The translations under genes and the position numbers were made by a program. From the NCBI GenBank assembly GCA_041740995.1, contig JBGSKY010000192.1, forward strand, positions 1 to 64,000: a stretch of DNA of 64,000 nucleotides, written 5' to 3'. Positions 33,561 through 43,535 of this stretch are shown here, piece after piece. Numbering within the stretch: the stretch's first letter is position 1; each line of letters begins with the position of its first letter. The notes under the pieces are model-generated. The model made no database searches, was not told where the DNA came from, and saw only the letters and a list, made by a program, of their open reading frames with translations. The stretch is from JBGSKY01 sp041740995 (GTDB taxonomy: Bacteria > Planctomycetota > Planctomycetia > Pirellulales > Pirellulaceae).

Positions 33561-35585
33561 ATGCAAACGGATCGAATAACGAACGGGATGTTCGAAGCTT
33601 GGCAGAACATGAGCCAAAGAATCGATCGGATTTTCGGCACGCAACGTTGGGCATCGGACCTGACTCTAATTGCGATTGTTCTTGGTTGGACAATTTGGTC
33701 TTCGCTTGGTTCCGCTCGACTCTGGGATCGCGACGAGCCACGCAACGCACGGTGCGCTGTCGAAATGATCCAGCGGCAGGACTGGATCGTCCCAATGTTC
33801 AATGACCAATTGCGGACTCACAAGCCGATTCTGCTTTACTGGTTCGAGATCGCAAGTTACAGCCTGCTGGGTGTCAACGAATTCGCTGCGCGTTTTCCAT
33901 CCGCAATTTGTGGCAGCTTGACCGTCCTGGCGATTTATTCTTTAGCACGTCGCATGGTCGATGCCCGGTTTGGGCTGTGGTCCGCGATTGCGCTGGCCAG
34001 CAGCACCATGTTCGTCGTCGCCTCGCGAGCCGCAACGCCCGACGCGGTTTTGATTTGCTTCAGCACGTTAGGCATCGCCCTTCTAGCAGCACAAATTCAC
34101 AGCTCATCGGGCGTATGGTCGAAGTCTTCTGGCGTTAGCGACGCGGAACCAATTGGCGGACTTGTGAAACCGAATTTTCGTTTGGGATACCTCGGTTATG
34201 CCGCTCTCGGTTGCGCTGTGCTGGCCAAAGGACCTGTCGGGCTCGTCATTCCGTTAACGGTGGTGCTGACCTGGGCCTTTGTGCAACGGCTTCAGCAGAC
34301 ATTCAAGGAACGAGACCGTCCGATGATTTCAGCGAGCAAAATGATGCTGCACTTGCTATGGCTGGCAACACATCCAGCGGTTTTGCTTGAACGTCTGAAG
34401 CAATCGACGCGACAGGCATTCAGCCTTGCGTGGCAGACTTGTTGGGACGCTCGATTGCCGTTGGGTCTGGCCGTTGTGTTGGCTATCAGCCTGCCTTGGT
34501 ACATCTGGGTCGGAATACGAACTGACGGCCAATGGTTGTACGGATTTTTTGTTGAGCATAATTTGAATCGCGCGGTCTCGGCCATGGAGGGGCATTCTGG
34601 CGGCATTTGGTACTATCCGCTGGCGTTGATCGCAGGCACATTTCCGTGGTCGTTGCTGCTGATTCCAATCGTTTGGTGGGCGGCAAAAATGTCGCGTGAA
34701 GATCGGTACGCCGCACCGATTCAGCTTGGGTTAATTTGGGTCGGCGTCACCGTAGCGGTCTTCTCTTGCGCTGGCACGAAATTGCCAAGCTACATTACGA
34801 CTTGCTATCCAGGCGTCGCGTTGCTGATCGGCAGTTTCTTTGCCGCTTGGCAGGCTGGTGAACTAAAACTTTCAGCAACGATGAATCGCATCGCTGGTTG
34901 GGTCATGATCTTTACAAGTGTCGGTTTGGCAGTCGGAATCATGGTTGCAGCTCAATGGCTGCAGATGCCGAGGTTGTGGATATGCTCCGTTTGGCCGCTG
35001 GCCCTTTTGATCCCCGCGGCGAGCTTGATCCGACAAGCCCGAGCTAGCAAAAGTTTGGCGAGCGACGATCCGTCGAGCAATCGTATGGGTGCTTCGGCGG
35101 CGTGGCAGTTCGCCATCACAGCACCAATTTTAATCGGCGGATTGATGGGACAAGGGCCTTCCAAAATCAGTCACTACCGAAGCGATCTGGATGAATTGAT
35201 CGCAGTCGCTGCGGCCGATCAAGCGACGAATCCTGCTAGCGTCGGACATTGGCTCGCAGTCGGTACGATCGAGCCAAGCTGGGTGTTTTATCTTGGGCAT
35301 CGGATCACTGAATTGCCAACAGCGATTGTCGTCAATTCAAGCCAGCTGGACTGGAAAGTCGTCGCGACAGAGCACTTACAAAAGCTCGATGCACGCTTGG
35401 TGGTCAATGCGGAAGACTGGCAAAGTTTGCAAGACTATTGGGCCAGCGATTCGACGGCTGCTGGTCCTCAGACAGCGATCTTGATACGCAGCAATCGCTT
35501 TCTCGACGACACCGAATTGATCGTCTTGCGTCGGCTAGAAATCGTCACCATCCCGAGACTGGCGACGCTTCCCGACAAGCTGTGA
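33561..35585 (+). CDS. GT39-type membrane glycosyltransferase (ArnT/PMT-like)
   Basis: This polytopic membrane protein transfers a sugar from a polyprenyl-phosphate donor. The first periplasmic loop has the catalytic Asp-Glu in LWDRDEPRNA, followed by HKPILLYWFEIASYSLLGVNEFAARFPSA, as in ArnT. About ten hydrophobic segments follow (for example LTLIAIVLGWTIWSSLG, SVWPLALLIPAASLI). ATG 33561 is chosen for GGAG eight bases upstream; an earlier ATG at 33519 is open. The C-terminal 120 residues are soluble. The acceptor is unknown, perhaps lipid A-like or another envelope glycolipid. No arn genes adjoin it. Confidence 0.88.
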   Translation: MQTDRITNGMFEAWQNMSQRIDRIFGTQRWASDLTLIAIVLGWTIWSSLGSARLWDRDEPRNARCAVEMIQRQDWIVPMFNDQLRTHKPILLYWFEIASYSLLGVNEFAARFPSAICGSLTVLAIYSLARRMVDARFGLWSAIALASSTMFVVASRAATPDAVLICFSTLGIALLAAQIHSSSGVWSKSSGVSDAEPIGGLVKPNFRLGYLGYAALGCAVLAKGPVGLVIPLTVVLTWAFVQRLQQTFKERDRPMISASKMMLHLLWLATHPAVLLERLKQSTRQAFSLAWQTCWDARLPLGLAVVLAISLPWYIWVGIRTDGQWLYGFFVEHNLNRAVSAMEGHSGGIWYYPLALIAGTFPWSLLLIPIVWWAAKMSREDRYAAPIQLGLIWVGVTVAVFSCAGTKLPSYITTCYPGVALLIGSFFAAWQAGELKLSATMNRIAGWVMIFTSVGLAVGIMVAAQWLQMPRLWICSVWPLALLIPAASLIRQARASKSLASDDPSSNRMGASAAWQFAITAPILIGGLMGQGPSKISHYRSDLDELIAVAAADQATNPASVGHWLAVGTIEPSWVFYLGHRITELPTAIVVNSSQLDWKVVATEHLQKLDARLVVNAEDWQSLQDYWASDSTAAGPQTAILIRSNRFLDDTELIVLRRLEIVTIPRLATLPDKL

Positions 35586-35621
35586 GAGCTGGCCGTTCAC
35601 AGCGCGAACTGACGAACGTGG

Positions 35622-35641
35622 CTACCGTCGCCAGACGGTGG
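35622..35641. terminator. Hairpin between convergent genes
   Basis: ACCGTC (35624-35629) and GACGGT (35634-35639) pair around GCCA; C35622-G35641 and a T-G wobble extend the stem to eight pairs. It lies between the stop of the GT39 gene (35585) and the stop of the GH32 gene (35654). There is no T tract, so termination is only likely. Confidence 0.4.
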
Positions 35642-35653
35642 ATGGCATTCATT

Positions 35654-37087
35654 CTATCGCCAAGTGCTGGAAATTTCATGGAAGTCGCACGAGATGATTT
35701 GGACTTGACCATCGATCGAATAGAGTTCGATCAAGTTTGATTCGGGGTCAAAGGCGAATTGTTCACTGTAGGAAAAAACCCCGTCGTCTGAAAAGATCTC
35801 CAAAATGCTCCAGTCGACAAGCATCCGCATCGTCAAGTGATTTTTAGAATCTGGTTTCAGCGACTTGCCCATTAACTCTTGCTTGTTGATGTCGTAAATG
35901 ATCTCCTTGTTTGCGACCATGAATTGGATCTGCGAAGCGGTTGTGTTTGTGAGGTCGAAGACGACAGTCATATCAAACGTCTTGGACGCCAAACTCTTGA
36001 GAGCGTTTTCCGATTGAGATTTTTCGCCGACAGTCTGCTGGCCGAGACTCACGTTCGATTTGTAAATTTGGTTAATAGAATCGAAGGGAGTCCGTGTCAC
36101 TCGCATTTTTCCCTCACGTGTGATCAGCCCAACAACTACGGGAAAGGTTGCATTGCGTTGCCAAGGTGTCTCGCCGATACCGCCGTTCCAATGATCGTTC
36201 CAAGCGATTTGAATAACCGCATTATCAGGCATCGTCGGTCGAAAAAAAGTTTGAGCTGCGTAGAAATCCGGCCCAACGTCCATGACCAAGACTTCTTGTT
36301 CGGCAGAGAACGTCTTGCCATCAAATTGACCGACTAGATAAGAACCATTTGCATCATGAAGGACCCACTTCATTCGGCTCGAATCGCCATCCAGCGGCAA
36401 CTCGAACATGTCAGGGCATTCGAATCCGAAATCGATATTGCTAAGTTGCTGCCATTGAATCAAATCTTGCGAACTGTAAAAGGTCGTGCCGTTTTCATAC
36501 AAAGCGAGTATCCACGATTTGGTTGGCTCGTACCAAAACACGCAGGGATCGCGAGGGTCTTGATCCTTGGTCGCATTGGCAACGGGATTCGCGGAGTAAT
36601 CGTGCCAAGTCACTCCTGCGTCGTTGCTCCATGCCAGGCAAGTCCCAGACTTGGTTCCCGTGTAGATTGCAATCATGGCTTGATCCGGCGATCCAGTGAT
36701 TTTCGTCGCTGTGTCGCCCGAGACGACAACGCCGCTGCCTGAGTAGACTTGCGCACCGCTTGCATTACGCGTCGCCTCTTTTGGCAAAAGAGATTCTTGG
36801 GGTATCAATGCAACGCCCTTGTCGGTCCAGTGCAAAAGATCTGGGCTGACGGCATAACCGCCGTGACGAATCTTGTCGCCCCACTGATAGATCATGTGGT
36901 ACTGGCCGTCTAGATAGATCAGCGCGTTAATATCATTCATCCACTCAGTTTTCGGGCTGAAGTGAAACTGATTTCGAAACGGCTCGGTGTAGCCAATGGT
37001 TTTTGGATGTGGATCGAATTGGGAGAAGGCAGTCGGTGAGGCAACGGCAAAAACAAGAACGAATAATACGCACGCAAGTTGTCTCAT
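35654..37087 (-). CDS. Secreted glycoside hydrolase family 32 (fructanase/invertase-like)
   Basis: GH32 enzymes hydrolyse fructans or sucrose with retention. The signal peptide is RQLACVLFVLVFAVASPTAFS. The five-bladed propeller carries FHFSPKTEWMNDINALIYLD with nucleophile D52, RDP (179-181) in DPRDPCVFWYEP, and the acid/base E223 in GFECPDMFEL. The usual WMNDPNG reads WMNDINA, a small departure next to the nucleophile. A C-terminal beta-sandwich closes the protein (477 residues). Secretion fits polysaccharide scavenging in the sea. No transporter or fructokinase gene is nearby. Confidence 0.92.
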   Translation of the reverse strand: MRQLACVLFVLVFAVASPTAFSQFDPHPKTIGYTEPFRNQFHFSPKTEWMNDINALIYLDGQYHMIYQWGDKIRHGGYAVSPDLLHWTDKGVALIPQESLLPKEATRNASGAQVYSGSGVVVSGDTATKITGSPDQAMIAIYTGTKSGTCLAWSNDAGVTWHDYSANPVANATKDQDPRDPCVFWYEPTKSWILALYENGTTFYSSQDLIQWQQLSNIDFGFECPDMFELPLDGDSSRMKWVLHDANGSYLVGQFDGKTFSAEQEVLVMDVGPDFYAAQTFFRPTMPDNAVIQIAWNDHWNGGIGETPWQRNATFPVVVGLITREGKMRVTRTPFDSINQIYKSNVSLGQQTVGEKSQSENALKSLASKTFDMTVVFDLTNTTASQIQFMVANKEIIYDINKQELMGKSLKPDSKNHLTMRMLVDWSILEIFSDDGVFSYSEQFAFDPESNLIELYSIDGQVQIISCDFHEISSTWR

Positions 37088-37168
37088 TGAAAAATCTCGT
37101 GTCAGAAAATTGAGTGAATTCCGGTTGCCACGAAAGATCGCGCAACGCGGAATTACAAGGCCACCATT

Positions 37169-38965
37169 TTAGTCTTCATCGTTTCGCAAGACGGCAACGA
37201 ATGCTTTTTGAGGAATGTTGACGCTGCCAAACTGCTTCATTTTGGCCTTGCCCTTTTTCTGTTTCTCCAGCAATTTTTTCTTCCGCGTGACGTCACCCCC
37301 GTAGAGTTTCTCGGTCACATCTTTTCGAAACGGAGCAATTGTTGATCGGGCAATAATGTTGCCTCCGATGGCGCCTTGAATCGGGATCTTGAATTGATGC
37401 CGAGGGATTTCTTTGGCCAATCGTTCACAATAATGCAAAGCTCTGGCTCGTGACTTATCGCGGTGTACGAGATAGGAAAGCGTGTCGACTGCTTCTCGAT
37501 TGACCAAGATATCAACTTTGACGATGTCGGTCTTTCGATATTCGATTGGGACATAGTCGAACGAACCGTAGCCTCGCGTGATTTGCTTTAACTTGCCGTA
37601 GAAGTCGAATAGAACTTCGCCCAAGGGCATTTCGCTTACGACTTCCATTCTGCCAGCCGAAAGGTAATTCATTGTCTGGCTTTCGGATCGATGTTCTCGG
37701 CAAAGCTCCATCACCGGTCCGACGTATTCCTCGGGCGTAAGAATCGATGCCTTGATGTAGGGTTCGCTAATCGCCTCGATGCTCATTGGATCGGGCCAGT
37801 AACTTGGGTTGTCAACACTGATGCTCGACCCATCGGTGAGATCCAGTTGGTACTTGACCGAAGGAGCGGAGATAACGAGACCTATATCGAATTCGCGTTG
37901 CAACCGTTCTTGGATCACGTCCAGGTGCAGCAGGCCGAGAAATCCACAACGAAATCCAAACCCAAGTGCCGCCGAGCTGTCCTTCTCAAACGTCAGGGCC
38001 GCATCATTGATTGCAAGTTTCTCGAGTGCCTTGGTCAGATCTTGATACTCATCGGTGCTCATCGGATAAATCGATGAAAAGACGACTTGCTTTGCCGGTT
38101 GATAACCTGGAATTGGATCAGTTGCCGGACGATCGAGCAACGTAATCGTGTCACCAATTTCGATGTCCAATACGCTCTTGACGCCTGCAACCACATAGCC
38201 CACTTGGCCGGCCGACAGTTCGTCTCGTTCGACCAGCTTGAATTGATTGAATCCCACCTCGTCGACTGTAAAATCTCGGTCAGCGTGCATGAAGTGAATC
38301 ACGTTGCGAGGCTTGAGGGTTCCCTCCATGACTCGGACTTGAAGAATGACGCCTCGATATCGATCAAAAAAAGCATCAAAGACTAATGCTTTGAGCGGGG
38401 CATCTGGGTCGCCCTTGGGACAAGGCAGTTTTTCAACGATGCCATTGAGCACCTCATCAATTCCAATTCCAGTTTTGGCAGAAATTGGAATCGCGGCAAA
38501 CGGGTCTAGCCCTAGTTCTGCATCAATCGCTATTCGAGCTCGATCGATGTCGGCGGCGGATAAATCAATTTTGTTGATGATTGGCAGCAACTCGAGGTTG
38601 TGTTCGAGAGCCAAATAAAGATTGGCGACCGTCTGTGCCTCAACTCCCTGAGAAGCATCGACGACGATCAATGCACCCTCACACGCCATTAGTGAACGTC
38701 GAACTTCGTGTGAAAAGTCGACGTGGCCGGGCGTATCGATCAAATTCAGTTGATATTCCAGTCCATCTTTCGCTCGATAATTGAGCGTAATCGTATTGCT
38801 CTTTATCGTGATTCCGCGCTCTCGCTCGATGTCCATCGAATCGAGCATCTGTTCGTGAAGTTCACGATCCGAGATTCCTCCGCATGCCTGAATCAATCGA
38901 TCTGCCAGTGTTGATTTTCCATGATCAATGTGGGCGATGATGCAAAAATTACGGATCAATTTCAT
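37169..38965 (-). CDS. lepA: Elongation factor 4 (LepA), ribosome GTPase
   Basis: LepA/EF4 acts on ribosomes during initiation or stalled translocation. G1 is AHIDHGKSTLADRLI, G2 ERGITIKS, G3 DTPGHVDF and G4 NKIDL. The LepA-specific C-terminal domain is present (VPIEYRKTDIVKVDILVN, AIGGNIIARSTI, VTRKKKLLEKQKKGKAKMK). The length (598) is typical. No lepB signal peptidase gene follows it, unlike in enterobacteria; its minus-strand downstream neighbour is the GH32 gene. Confidence 0.97.
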   Translation of the reverse strand: MKLIRNFCIIAHIDHGKSTLADRLIQACGGISDRELHEQMLDSMDIERERGITIKSNTITLNYRAKDGLEYQLNLIDTPGHVDFSHEVRRSLMACEGALIVVDASQGVEAQTVANLYLALEHNLELLPIINKIDLSAADIDRARIAIDAELGLDPFAAIPISAKTGIGIDEVLNGIVEKLPCPKGDPDAPLKALVFDAFFDRYRGVILQVRVMEGTLKPRNVIHFMHADRDFTVDEVGFNQFKLVERDELSAGQVGYVVAGVKSVLDIEIGDTITLLDRPATDPIPGYQPAKQVVFSSIYPMSTDEYQDLTKALEKLAINDAALTFEKDSSAALGFGFRCGFLGLLHLDVIQERLQREFDIGLVISAPSVKYQLDLTDGSSISVDNPSYWPDPMSIEAISEPYIKASILTPEEYVGPVMELCREHRSESQTMNYLSAGRMEVVSEMPLGEVLFDFYGKLKQITRGYGSFDYVPIEYRKTDIVKVDILVNREAVDTLSYLVHRDKSRARALHYCERLAKEIPRHQFKIPIQGAIGGNIIARSTIAPFRKDVTEKLYGGDVTRKKKLLEKQKKGKAKMKQFGSVNIPQKAFVAVLRNDED

Positions 38966-39300
38966 AGGCTGGTGTTCAAACAGATTGGCGGATCAATATA
39001 TCCAAGTCCCGCAATTCTAGTGTTTTTGACCAAAACCAACAGTCATTCGATTTGACTTCCAGGTGGCAAGTCTGTTTCTGTGTATTTTGCCACCGTGATA
39101 TTTCTACCAGCTAGCGATCGCCGCCATCATTTTGGAAACAGTGCTGGAAGCGTTGGTTGGGTCGTTTAGAATAGTGCGGGTAGAGTCTAGAGTGGGACCG
39201 GTTTGTCCACGTATTGAAAGTTTCCGAGATTGTCCAAATGCCATCGTATTACTTGAAAATCATGTGTTGTTCGGTAGCTATTCGAAAGCCGTTTGGTTTG

Positions 39301-40560
39301 ATGCGTCCCTTCGTAGTGACAACTGCATTGCTCGTCACCGGTTCGTTGGCCGGTTGCAAACCGGCTGACCAAGTTGCCGTTTCTTACGAGCCAAATTATG
39401 TCTATGCCCGAGCGATGGCTGTTCGGGCCGAAGCGGATACGGAAGGCTTTTTGAACGATACCGATGGACTGATTGGTCGTTGGTTTGGAACGCCTGACGA
39501 ACCAAAGCTGCCGCCGCTGTTCGAAAATGATGACGACTACAAAAATCTTATCTCGCTCGAAAATTTGCAGATGGCAGCCGGTCCGGCACCCGATTCTCTC
39601 GAACCAGGCGAGCGAGGTTTATTTCGCCAGCAATGCGTCTCTTGCCACGGCGTCACGGGGCAGGGCAGGGGTACCGTCGCAGCGTCTCAAAATCCCTATC
39701 CCCGCGATTTTCGCAAGGGCGTATTCAAGTACAAATCGACCACGCGAAATGGTAAGCCAACTAAAGACGACTTACGGCGAACGCTCGTCCACGGGCTGGA
39801 CGGTTCGCAGATGCCGAAGTTTGACAAACTGACCGATAAACAGCTTGATGCGTTGATCGATTACGTCGTCTACTTGTCGATTCGTGGCGAACTGGAACGG
39901 CAATTGGTAACCACTGCCGCCTTTGATTTAGACGAAGGCGAGCGGCTTTACGATCCGAGTATGGCTGATTCAGCCGACGAAGAAGTCCGCGAGACATACA
40001 CTGACCAGCTTGACGAAGCCGAGAGCGAGCTGATCGACATTGCCGATACATGGATCGAGGCCGAAGATGACATCGTGGAAGTCGAAGAGCCGGAAGACGC
40101 GATCGTTGCGGGACTGACAGATGAGCCGATTGACGCCGACGCGCTGGCCGCTTCGATCGAGCGCGGCAAGGTAGTTTTTGGTTCTCAAATCGCGGCCTGT
40201 GCAAAATGTCACGGAGCGAGCGGAGCGGGCGATGGTTTGCAATTGCCGGACTACGACGATTGGACCAAAGAGTGGACAACGCAGATTAATATCGACCCTA
40301 AGAGCCACGAAGAGATCTTGCCTTTCTTGGTTGATGGTGCATTGCCACCGCAACCGCTGGCTCCAAGAAACCTAGTTGAAGGACGCTTGCGTGGCGGCCG
40401 CGAACCGGATGCGATTTACCGAAGAATCTTGCTGGGGATTGCTGGCGCGCCAATGCCCGCAGCGGCAGTTTCCGAAGACGAGTCCAAGGGCCTGACCCAA
40501 GCTCAAATCTGGGACTTGGTTAACTACGTCCTGTCATTAAAACAACCCGAAGCGAGCTGA
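39301..40560 (+). CDS. Di-domain cytochrome c lipoprotein
   Basis: The lipoprotein signal MRPFVVTTALLVTGSLAGC sets the start at ATG 39301; ATG 39238 (with GAG nine bases upstream) and TTG 39214 are alternatives. Two class I haem domains follow: CVSCHG with axial-type SQMPKF, and CAKCHG with GAPMPAA. Between them is a very acidic linker (DEAESELIDIADTWIEAEDDIVEVEEPED). Such proteins act as electron carriers on the outer face of the membrane. No oxidase or dehydrogenase gene is next to it, so the partner is unknown. Confidence 0.9.
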   Translation: MRPFVVTTALLVTGSLAGCKPADQVAVSYEPNYVYARAMAVRAEADTEGFLNDTDGLIGRWFGTPDEPKLPPLFENDDDYKNLISLENLQMAAGPAPDSLEPGERGLFRQQCVSCHGVTGQGRGTVAASQNPYPRDFRKGVFKYKSTTRNGKPTKDDLRRTLVHGLDGSQMPKFDKLTDKQLDALIDYVVYLSIRGELERQLVTTAAFDLDEGERLYDPSMADSADEEVRETYTDQLDEAESELIDIADTWIEAEDDIVEVEEPEDAIVAGLTDEPIDADALAASIERGKVVFGSQIAACAKCHGASGAGDGLQLPDYDDWTKEWTTQINIDPKSHEEILPFLVDGALPPQPLAPRNLVEGRLRGGREPDAIYRRILLGIAGAPMPAAAVSEDESKGLTQAQIWDLVNYVLSLKQPEAS

Positions 40561-40818
40561 CAGTTGATGTGGAACTTCTTGTCTCGTCGACACTATATTT
40601 GAAATGCCAAGTGTCCATTTTGGGAGAAAATTTTTTGCTAAAAAAGTAGTGCCTGGATTTCATGTTGTTTATCTTCCAAGGACGTTTGTCGAAATTGCCA
40701 GTGAATTTCGCGGAACATAAGATCAGTTCATAACCATTTCGTCGTATTTCTGAATCAGCGGCGATTAGCGTATGTTTTTGACGAATATTGGGATCCAAAA
40801 GCGCGGAGGATTTCCTGT

Positions 40819-41943
40819 ATGTTTGCATCGCGAAAATTCTTTCTTGTACTACTTTTCCTGACATTGTCTGTCCGGTCTTTACAGGCCGACTATCCGCCCA
40901 GCGAAGAAGCCGCTGATTCTCACGTCTATCAAGATCATGTTTTCGACGCGATTTTTTTGGGCGCCAATCCATACTTCGTTCAGAACTTTGATTTAGGGTC
41001 AGTTCGCGAAGGTGAATGGCAACGCGTATCGGTCGGCGTAAAAAATCTATCAACCCAACCGTTTGCTTTTGACAGCGTTTCGCTCAGTTGCGCGTGTACG
41101 ACAGCGAAAGTTCCGAAAGAGACACTTCAAGTGGGCGATGTTCAAGTCGCAACTTTCGCATTTCCAATCGAAAATATTCGTGGCAGTTTAGAACACGGGC
41201 TTTCTGCGACAATCCTTGCCAGCGGTTCGGCCAAACGAATCGTCTTCACGTTCAAATATCGCGTGACCGAGGTCGCAAAATTCGCCACCAATCCCGTTGG
41301 CTTCAAGATCTCCGATGACAATGGTCTGTTAGCAACCTCTGGAACCACAACGAGCAACGACGCAAAGTTCGAAATACCTTTGCTGCTGGACGATCTCAAT
41401 CTGCGAAGCCGGCTACGAATCGAAACCTCTGGCGATCTGCCGGTACGATTTATTGATGTGATTGAACGTGACGGAAATGCGATTGCTCGCGTGAGCATAG
41501 ATTCCGCCTTGGTCTCGCCTGATGGATGCAATGGCGAGTTGATTCTGATTTCACCATATGGGCGTGACAGCGTTCCCGGAACCATTTTTAGAGAAAGCCT
41601 GGTAACGCTTCATCCGAGTTTAATTTCGTTCAGTGTGGAGAATGGCAACGAGCAAACCTACGTCGCTTCCGCTTTGGCCAAGATCCGTTCGGAACGCAAA
41701 GCCGACAATCAACTTGAGCAATCAGAGATTGAGAGTGTAAAAATAATTGCAAGGGAAAACGCAATTGATAAGTTTGAGATTGACGTGGAGCCGCTGAGAC
41801 TGTCGCGGGGTATCTATCGACTGAATTTCAAAGCGAAACTACAAGATTCCGCTGCGGAAAATCTACCAAACAAACTTCGTGTTGAAGTAACAACTAAGCA
41901 AGGCGTTTATCCCGTAGATGCCATGGTTAGTTGGGGCGGTTAA
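40819..41943 (+). CDS. Exported DUF1573-domain protein
   Basis: The signal peptide is KFFLVLLFLTLSVRSLQA. The N-terminal mature domain is DUF1573: NFDLGSVREGEWQRVSVGVKN, then LSCACTTAKVP, with the family's paired cysteines. The rest (about 170-374) is a second beta-rich region ending in VEVTTKQGVYPVDAMVSWGG, which looks like a further Ig-like or ASH-type fold. GGAGG nine bases upstream of ATG 40819 is a strong ribosome site for this genome. It is followed after 25 bases by the Cys-rich protein, suggesting an operon. Function unknown. Confidence 0.85.
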   Translation: MFASRKFFLVLLFLTLSVRSLQADYPPSEEAADSHVYQDHVFDAIFLGANPYFVQNFDLGSVREGEWQRVSVGVKNLSTQPFAFDSVSLSCACTTAKVPKETLQVGDVQVATFAFPIENIRGSLEHGLSATILASGSAKRIVFTFKYRVTEVAKFATNPVGFKISDDNGLLATSGTTTSNDAKFEIPLLLDDLNLRSRLRIETSGDLPVRFIDVIERDGNAIARVSIDSALVSPDGCNGELILISPYGRDSVPGTIFRESLVTLHPSLISFSVENGNEQTYVASALAKIRSERKADNQLEQSEIESVKIIARENAIDKFEIDVEPLRLSRGIYRLNFKAKLQDSAAENLPNKLRVEVTTKQGVYPVDAMVSWGG

Positions 41944-41968
41944 CTTTTGTCGTAAGTGGGACGAAATC

Positions 41969-42415
41969 ATGAAAAGAAGCTTGTTAGTCTTCTCAATCTT
42001 ATTTTTTGCAATGTGTAGTCAGTCCAGCCTCGCTCAGGATTGTTGGGTCAATCAGCCGCAATCATGCAATCAGTTCATAAGCGATACATGTTACGCTAAC
42101 TGTGAAGAAAATCCATTCACCCAAAACCCTCTAACGTCACGTTGCTGGGGAGTTGAGCAGGGTTCAAGCTGCGGCGACAAATATACCTCTAACGGATCAG
42201 GATTTTCGCAGGCCGTCCCAGATGGTGGTGTGAATAGCAGACGATCCAAAGATTTTCCCTATCTGCATGAATGCGGCTTACACTACCGCTGCAAGTGTTC
42301 TTCGCAATCATACGTGGACTTGTTTGCAAAAGTTTGCGAGCAGGTCACAACAATACAATTGTTCGTCGAATTATATACTTCTTATGGTGAGTATTGCAAT
42401 CCTTACGGCTACTGA
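41969..42415 (+). CDS. Secreted cysteine-rich orphan protein
   Basis: ATG 41969 is followed by a good signal peptide (RSLLVFSILFFAMCSQSSLAQ). An upstream start (41918) would run into the DUF1573 gene and is rejected. The mature part of about 126 residues has eleven cysteines, in patterns such as DTCYANC, RCWGVEQGSSC and YRCKC, fitting a disulfide-bonded extracellular protein; the odd number leaves one unpaired or metal-bound. No family recognised. The DNA here is more AT-rich than the flanks. Confidence 0.68.
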   Translation: MKRSLLVFSILFFAMCSQSSLAQDCWVNQPQSCNQFISDTCYANCEENPFTQNPLTSRCWGVEQGSSCGDKYTSNGSGFSQAVPDGGVNSRRSKDFPYLHECGLHYRCKCSSQSYVDLFAKVCEQVTTIQLFVELYTSYGEYCNPYGY

Positions 42416-42545
42416 CCTGATTAATTCGGCGTGGATTATACAATTTGAGGATTGTTTCATCATCGCTGCAGTTGTCAAGAAACTGCGACTGGGGAAACAA
42501 TGTTGTGATACTTCTAGCTCAAATTCCTGAGCGTTTGGTGAAACA

Positions 42546-43502
42546 ATGTTTATTAAATCGATCAGCAAAGCGATATGTTCGTTATTTATTTGTAGTATTT
42601 TGTTTAATTACTCCACCGCTGATCCCGGACTGGATTTACTCGAAGCGGCGTTATTAAACAGTGCTGCAATTGTCAATTACGACGTTACACTTGACGAATG
42701 GGAGAATAGGTCTGAACCCGAGAATGGTGAGGGAAAATTTGAAGAGTTGGAGAAAAAGGTTAAACGCCGAATCGTAATGGATTATGAAAATCAGAGATGC
42801 ATCGAGCTACGTCGGACAACATGGTCGCGTGACCCTGGACCGGCGGATGCTGCCCATCGCAAAGCTGGAAAACCGAAGAGCGAGTTTTCATTCTTTGCTT
42901 ACCAAGATGGCATCGCCACCGCCGCCCCGTTTGGTGCGAAAATTGAAAGCGATCAAAAGCTGACATTCTGGAAATTTCTACAGAACAATCGTGTGCCGAA
43001 TGTTCCGCTAACCAATTACCATACCTACGGCGCGCCTCACTCTGGCGACGGGGATAATAACCTTGTCGCGGAACAAGTTATGGGAGGGCTTCGTCAGTAT
43101 ATGGCCAAATATCCTGCGGATATAAAACGGCTGCCCGATGGAACAGTCTTTGCCAAATGGACGGATGGTGTAAATGTTAAAAGCTACACATTTGATCCTG
43201 ACTTTCGGTCGCCGAAAAGCGAATCTTGGATTCAAAAAAATTGGGTCAAAGTCTTAACCGAAGTCGACAGAGTCGATCGCAAACTTGAAGTGGTCAAGGG
43301 CATTGAACGTGCCAAAAGCGTGACTTACTTTCGCGACACGGTTGGGCTAGTTTCCGCCTACAACGACGACACAGTTCAAGTCTTGGTTCACGGCACTGCT
43401 GACCTGCGTTGGCACCAGTTCAACGAAGAAGAACTTAGGTTTCCTGACACGGAAAAACTTCTCATGTCGGTGGACCTCATGAACGCATTACTAGACGAGT
43501 AG
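42546..43502 (+). CDS. Secreted orphan protein
   Basis: ATG 42546 gives a signal peptide (SISKAICSLFICSILFNYSTA) and a mature part of about 290 residues. Its text (AALLNSAAIVNYDVTLDEWEN, KRRIVMDYENQRCIELRRT, GTVFAKWTDGVNVKSYTF) reads as a beta-rich fold and faintly recalls LolA-like carriers, but I would not assign it. It lies 130 bases after the Cys-rich gene on the same strand and is convergent with the UxaA-family gene. No catalytic motif seen. Confidence 0.7.
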   Translation: MFIKSISKAICSLFICSILFNYSTADPGLDLLEAALLNSAAIVNYDVTLDEWENRSEPENGEGKFEELEKKVKRRIVMDYENQRCIELRRTTWSRDPGPADAAHRKAGKPKSEFSFFAYQDGIATAAPFGAKIESDQKLTFWKFLQNNRVPNVPLTNYHTYGAPHSGDGDNNLVAEQVMGGLRQYMAKYPADIKRLPDGTVFAKWTDGVNVKSYTFDPDFRSPKSESWIQKNWVKVLTEVDRVDRKLEVVKGIERAKSVTYFRDTVGLVSAYNDDTVQVLVHGTADLRWHQFNEEELRFPDTEKLLMSVDLMNALLDE

Positions 43503-43535
43503 GCGTTCGGTTCTAGTTTGCGATTTAGTACCGGT

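Noticed and set aside
40637..40651. TTTTTTGCTAAAAAA near the cytochrome gene as a terminator
   Set aside because: The stem is only A-T pairs with a three-base loop, too weak to claim.
42445..42657. Frame bridging the Cys-rich and orphan exported genes
   Set aside because: It overlaps the well-supported signal-peptide start at 42546 in another frame.
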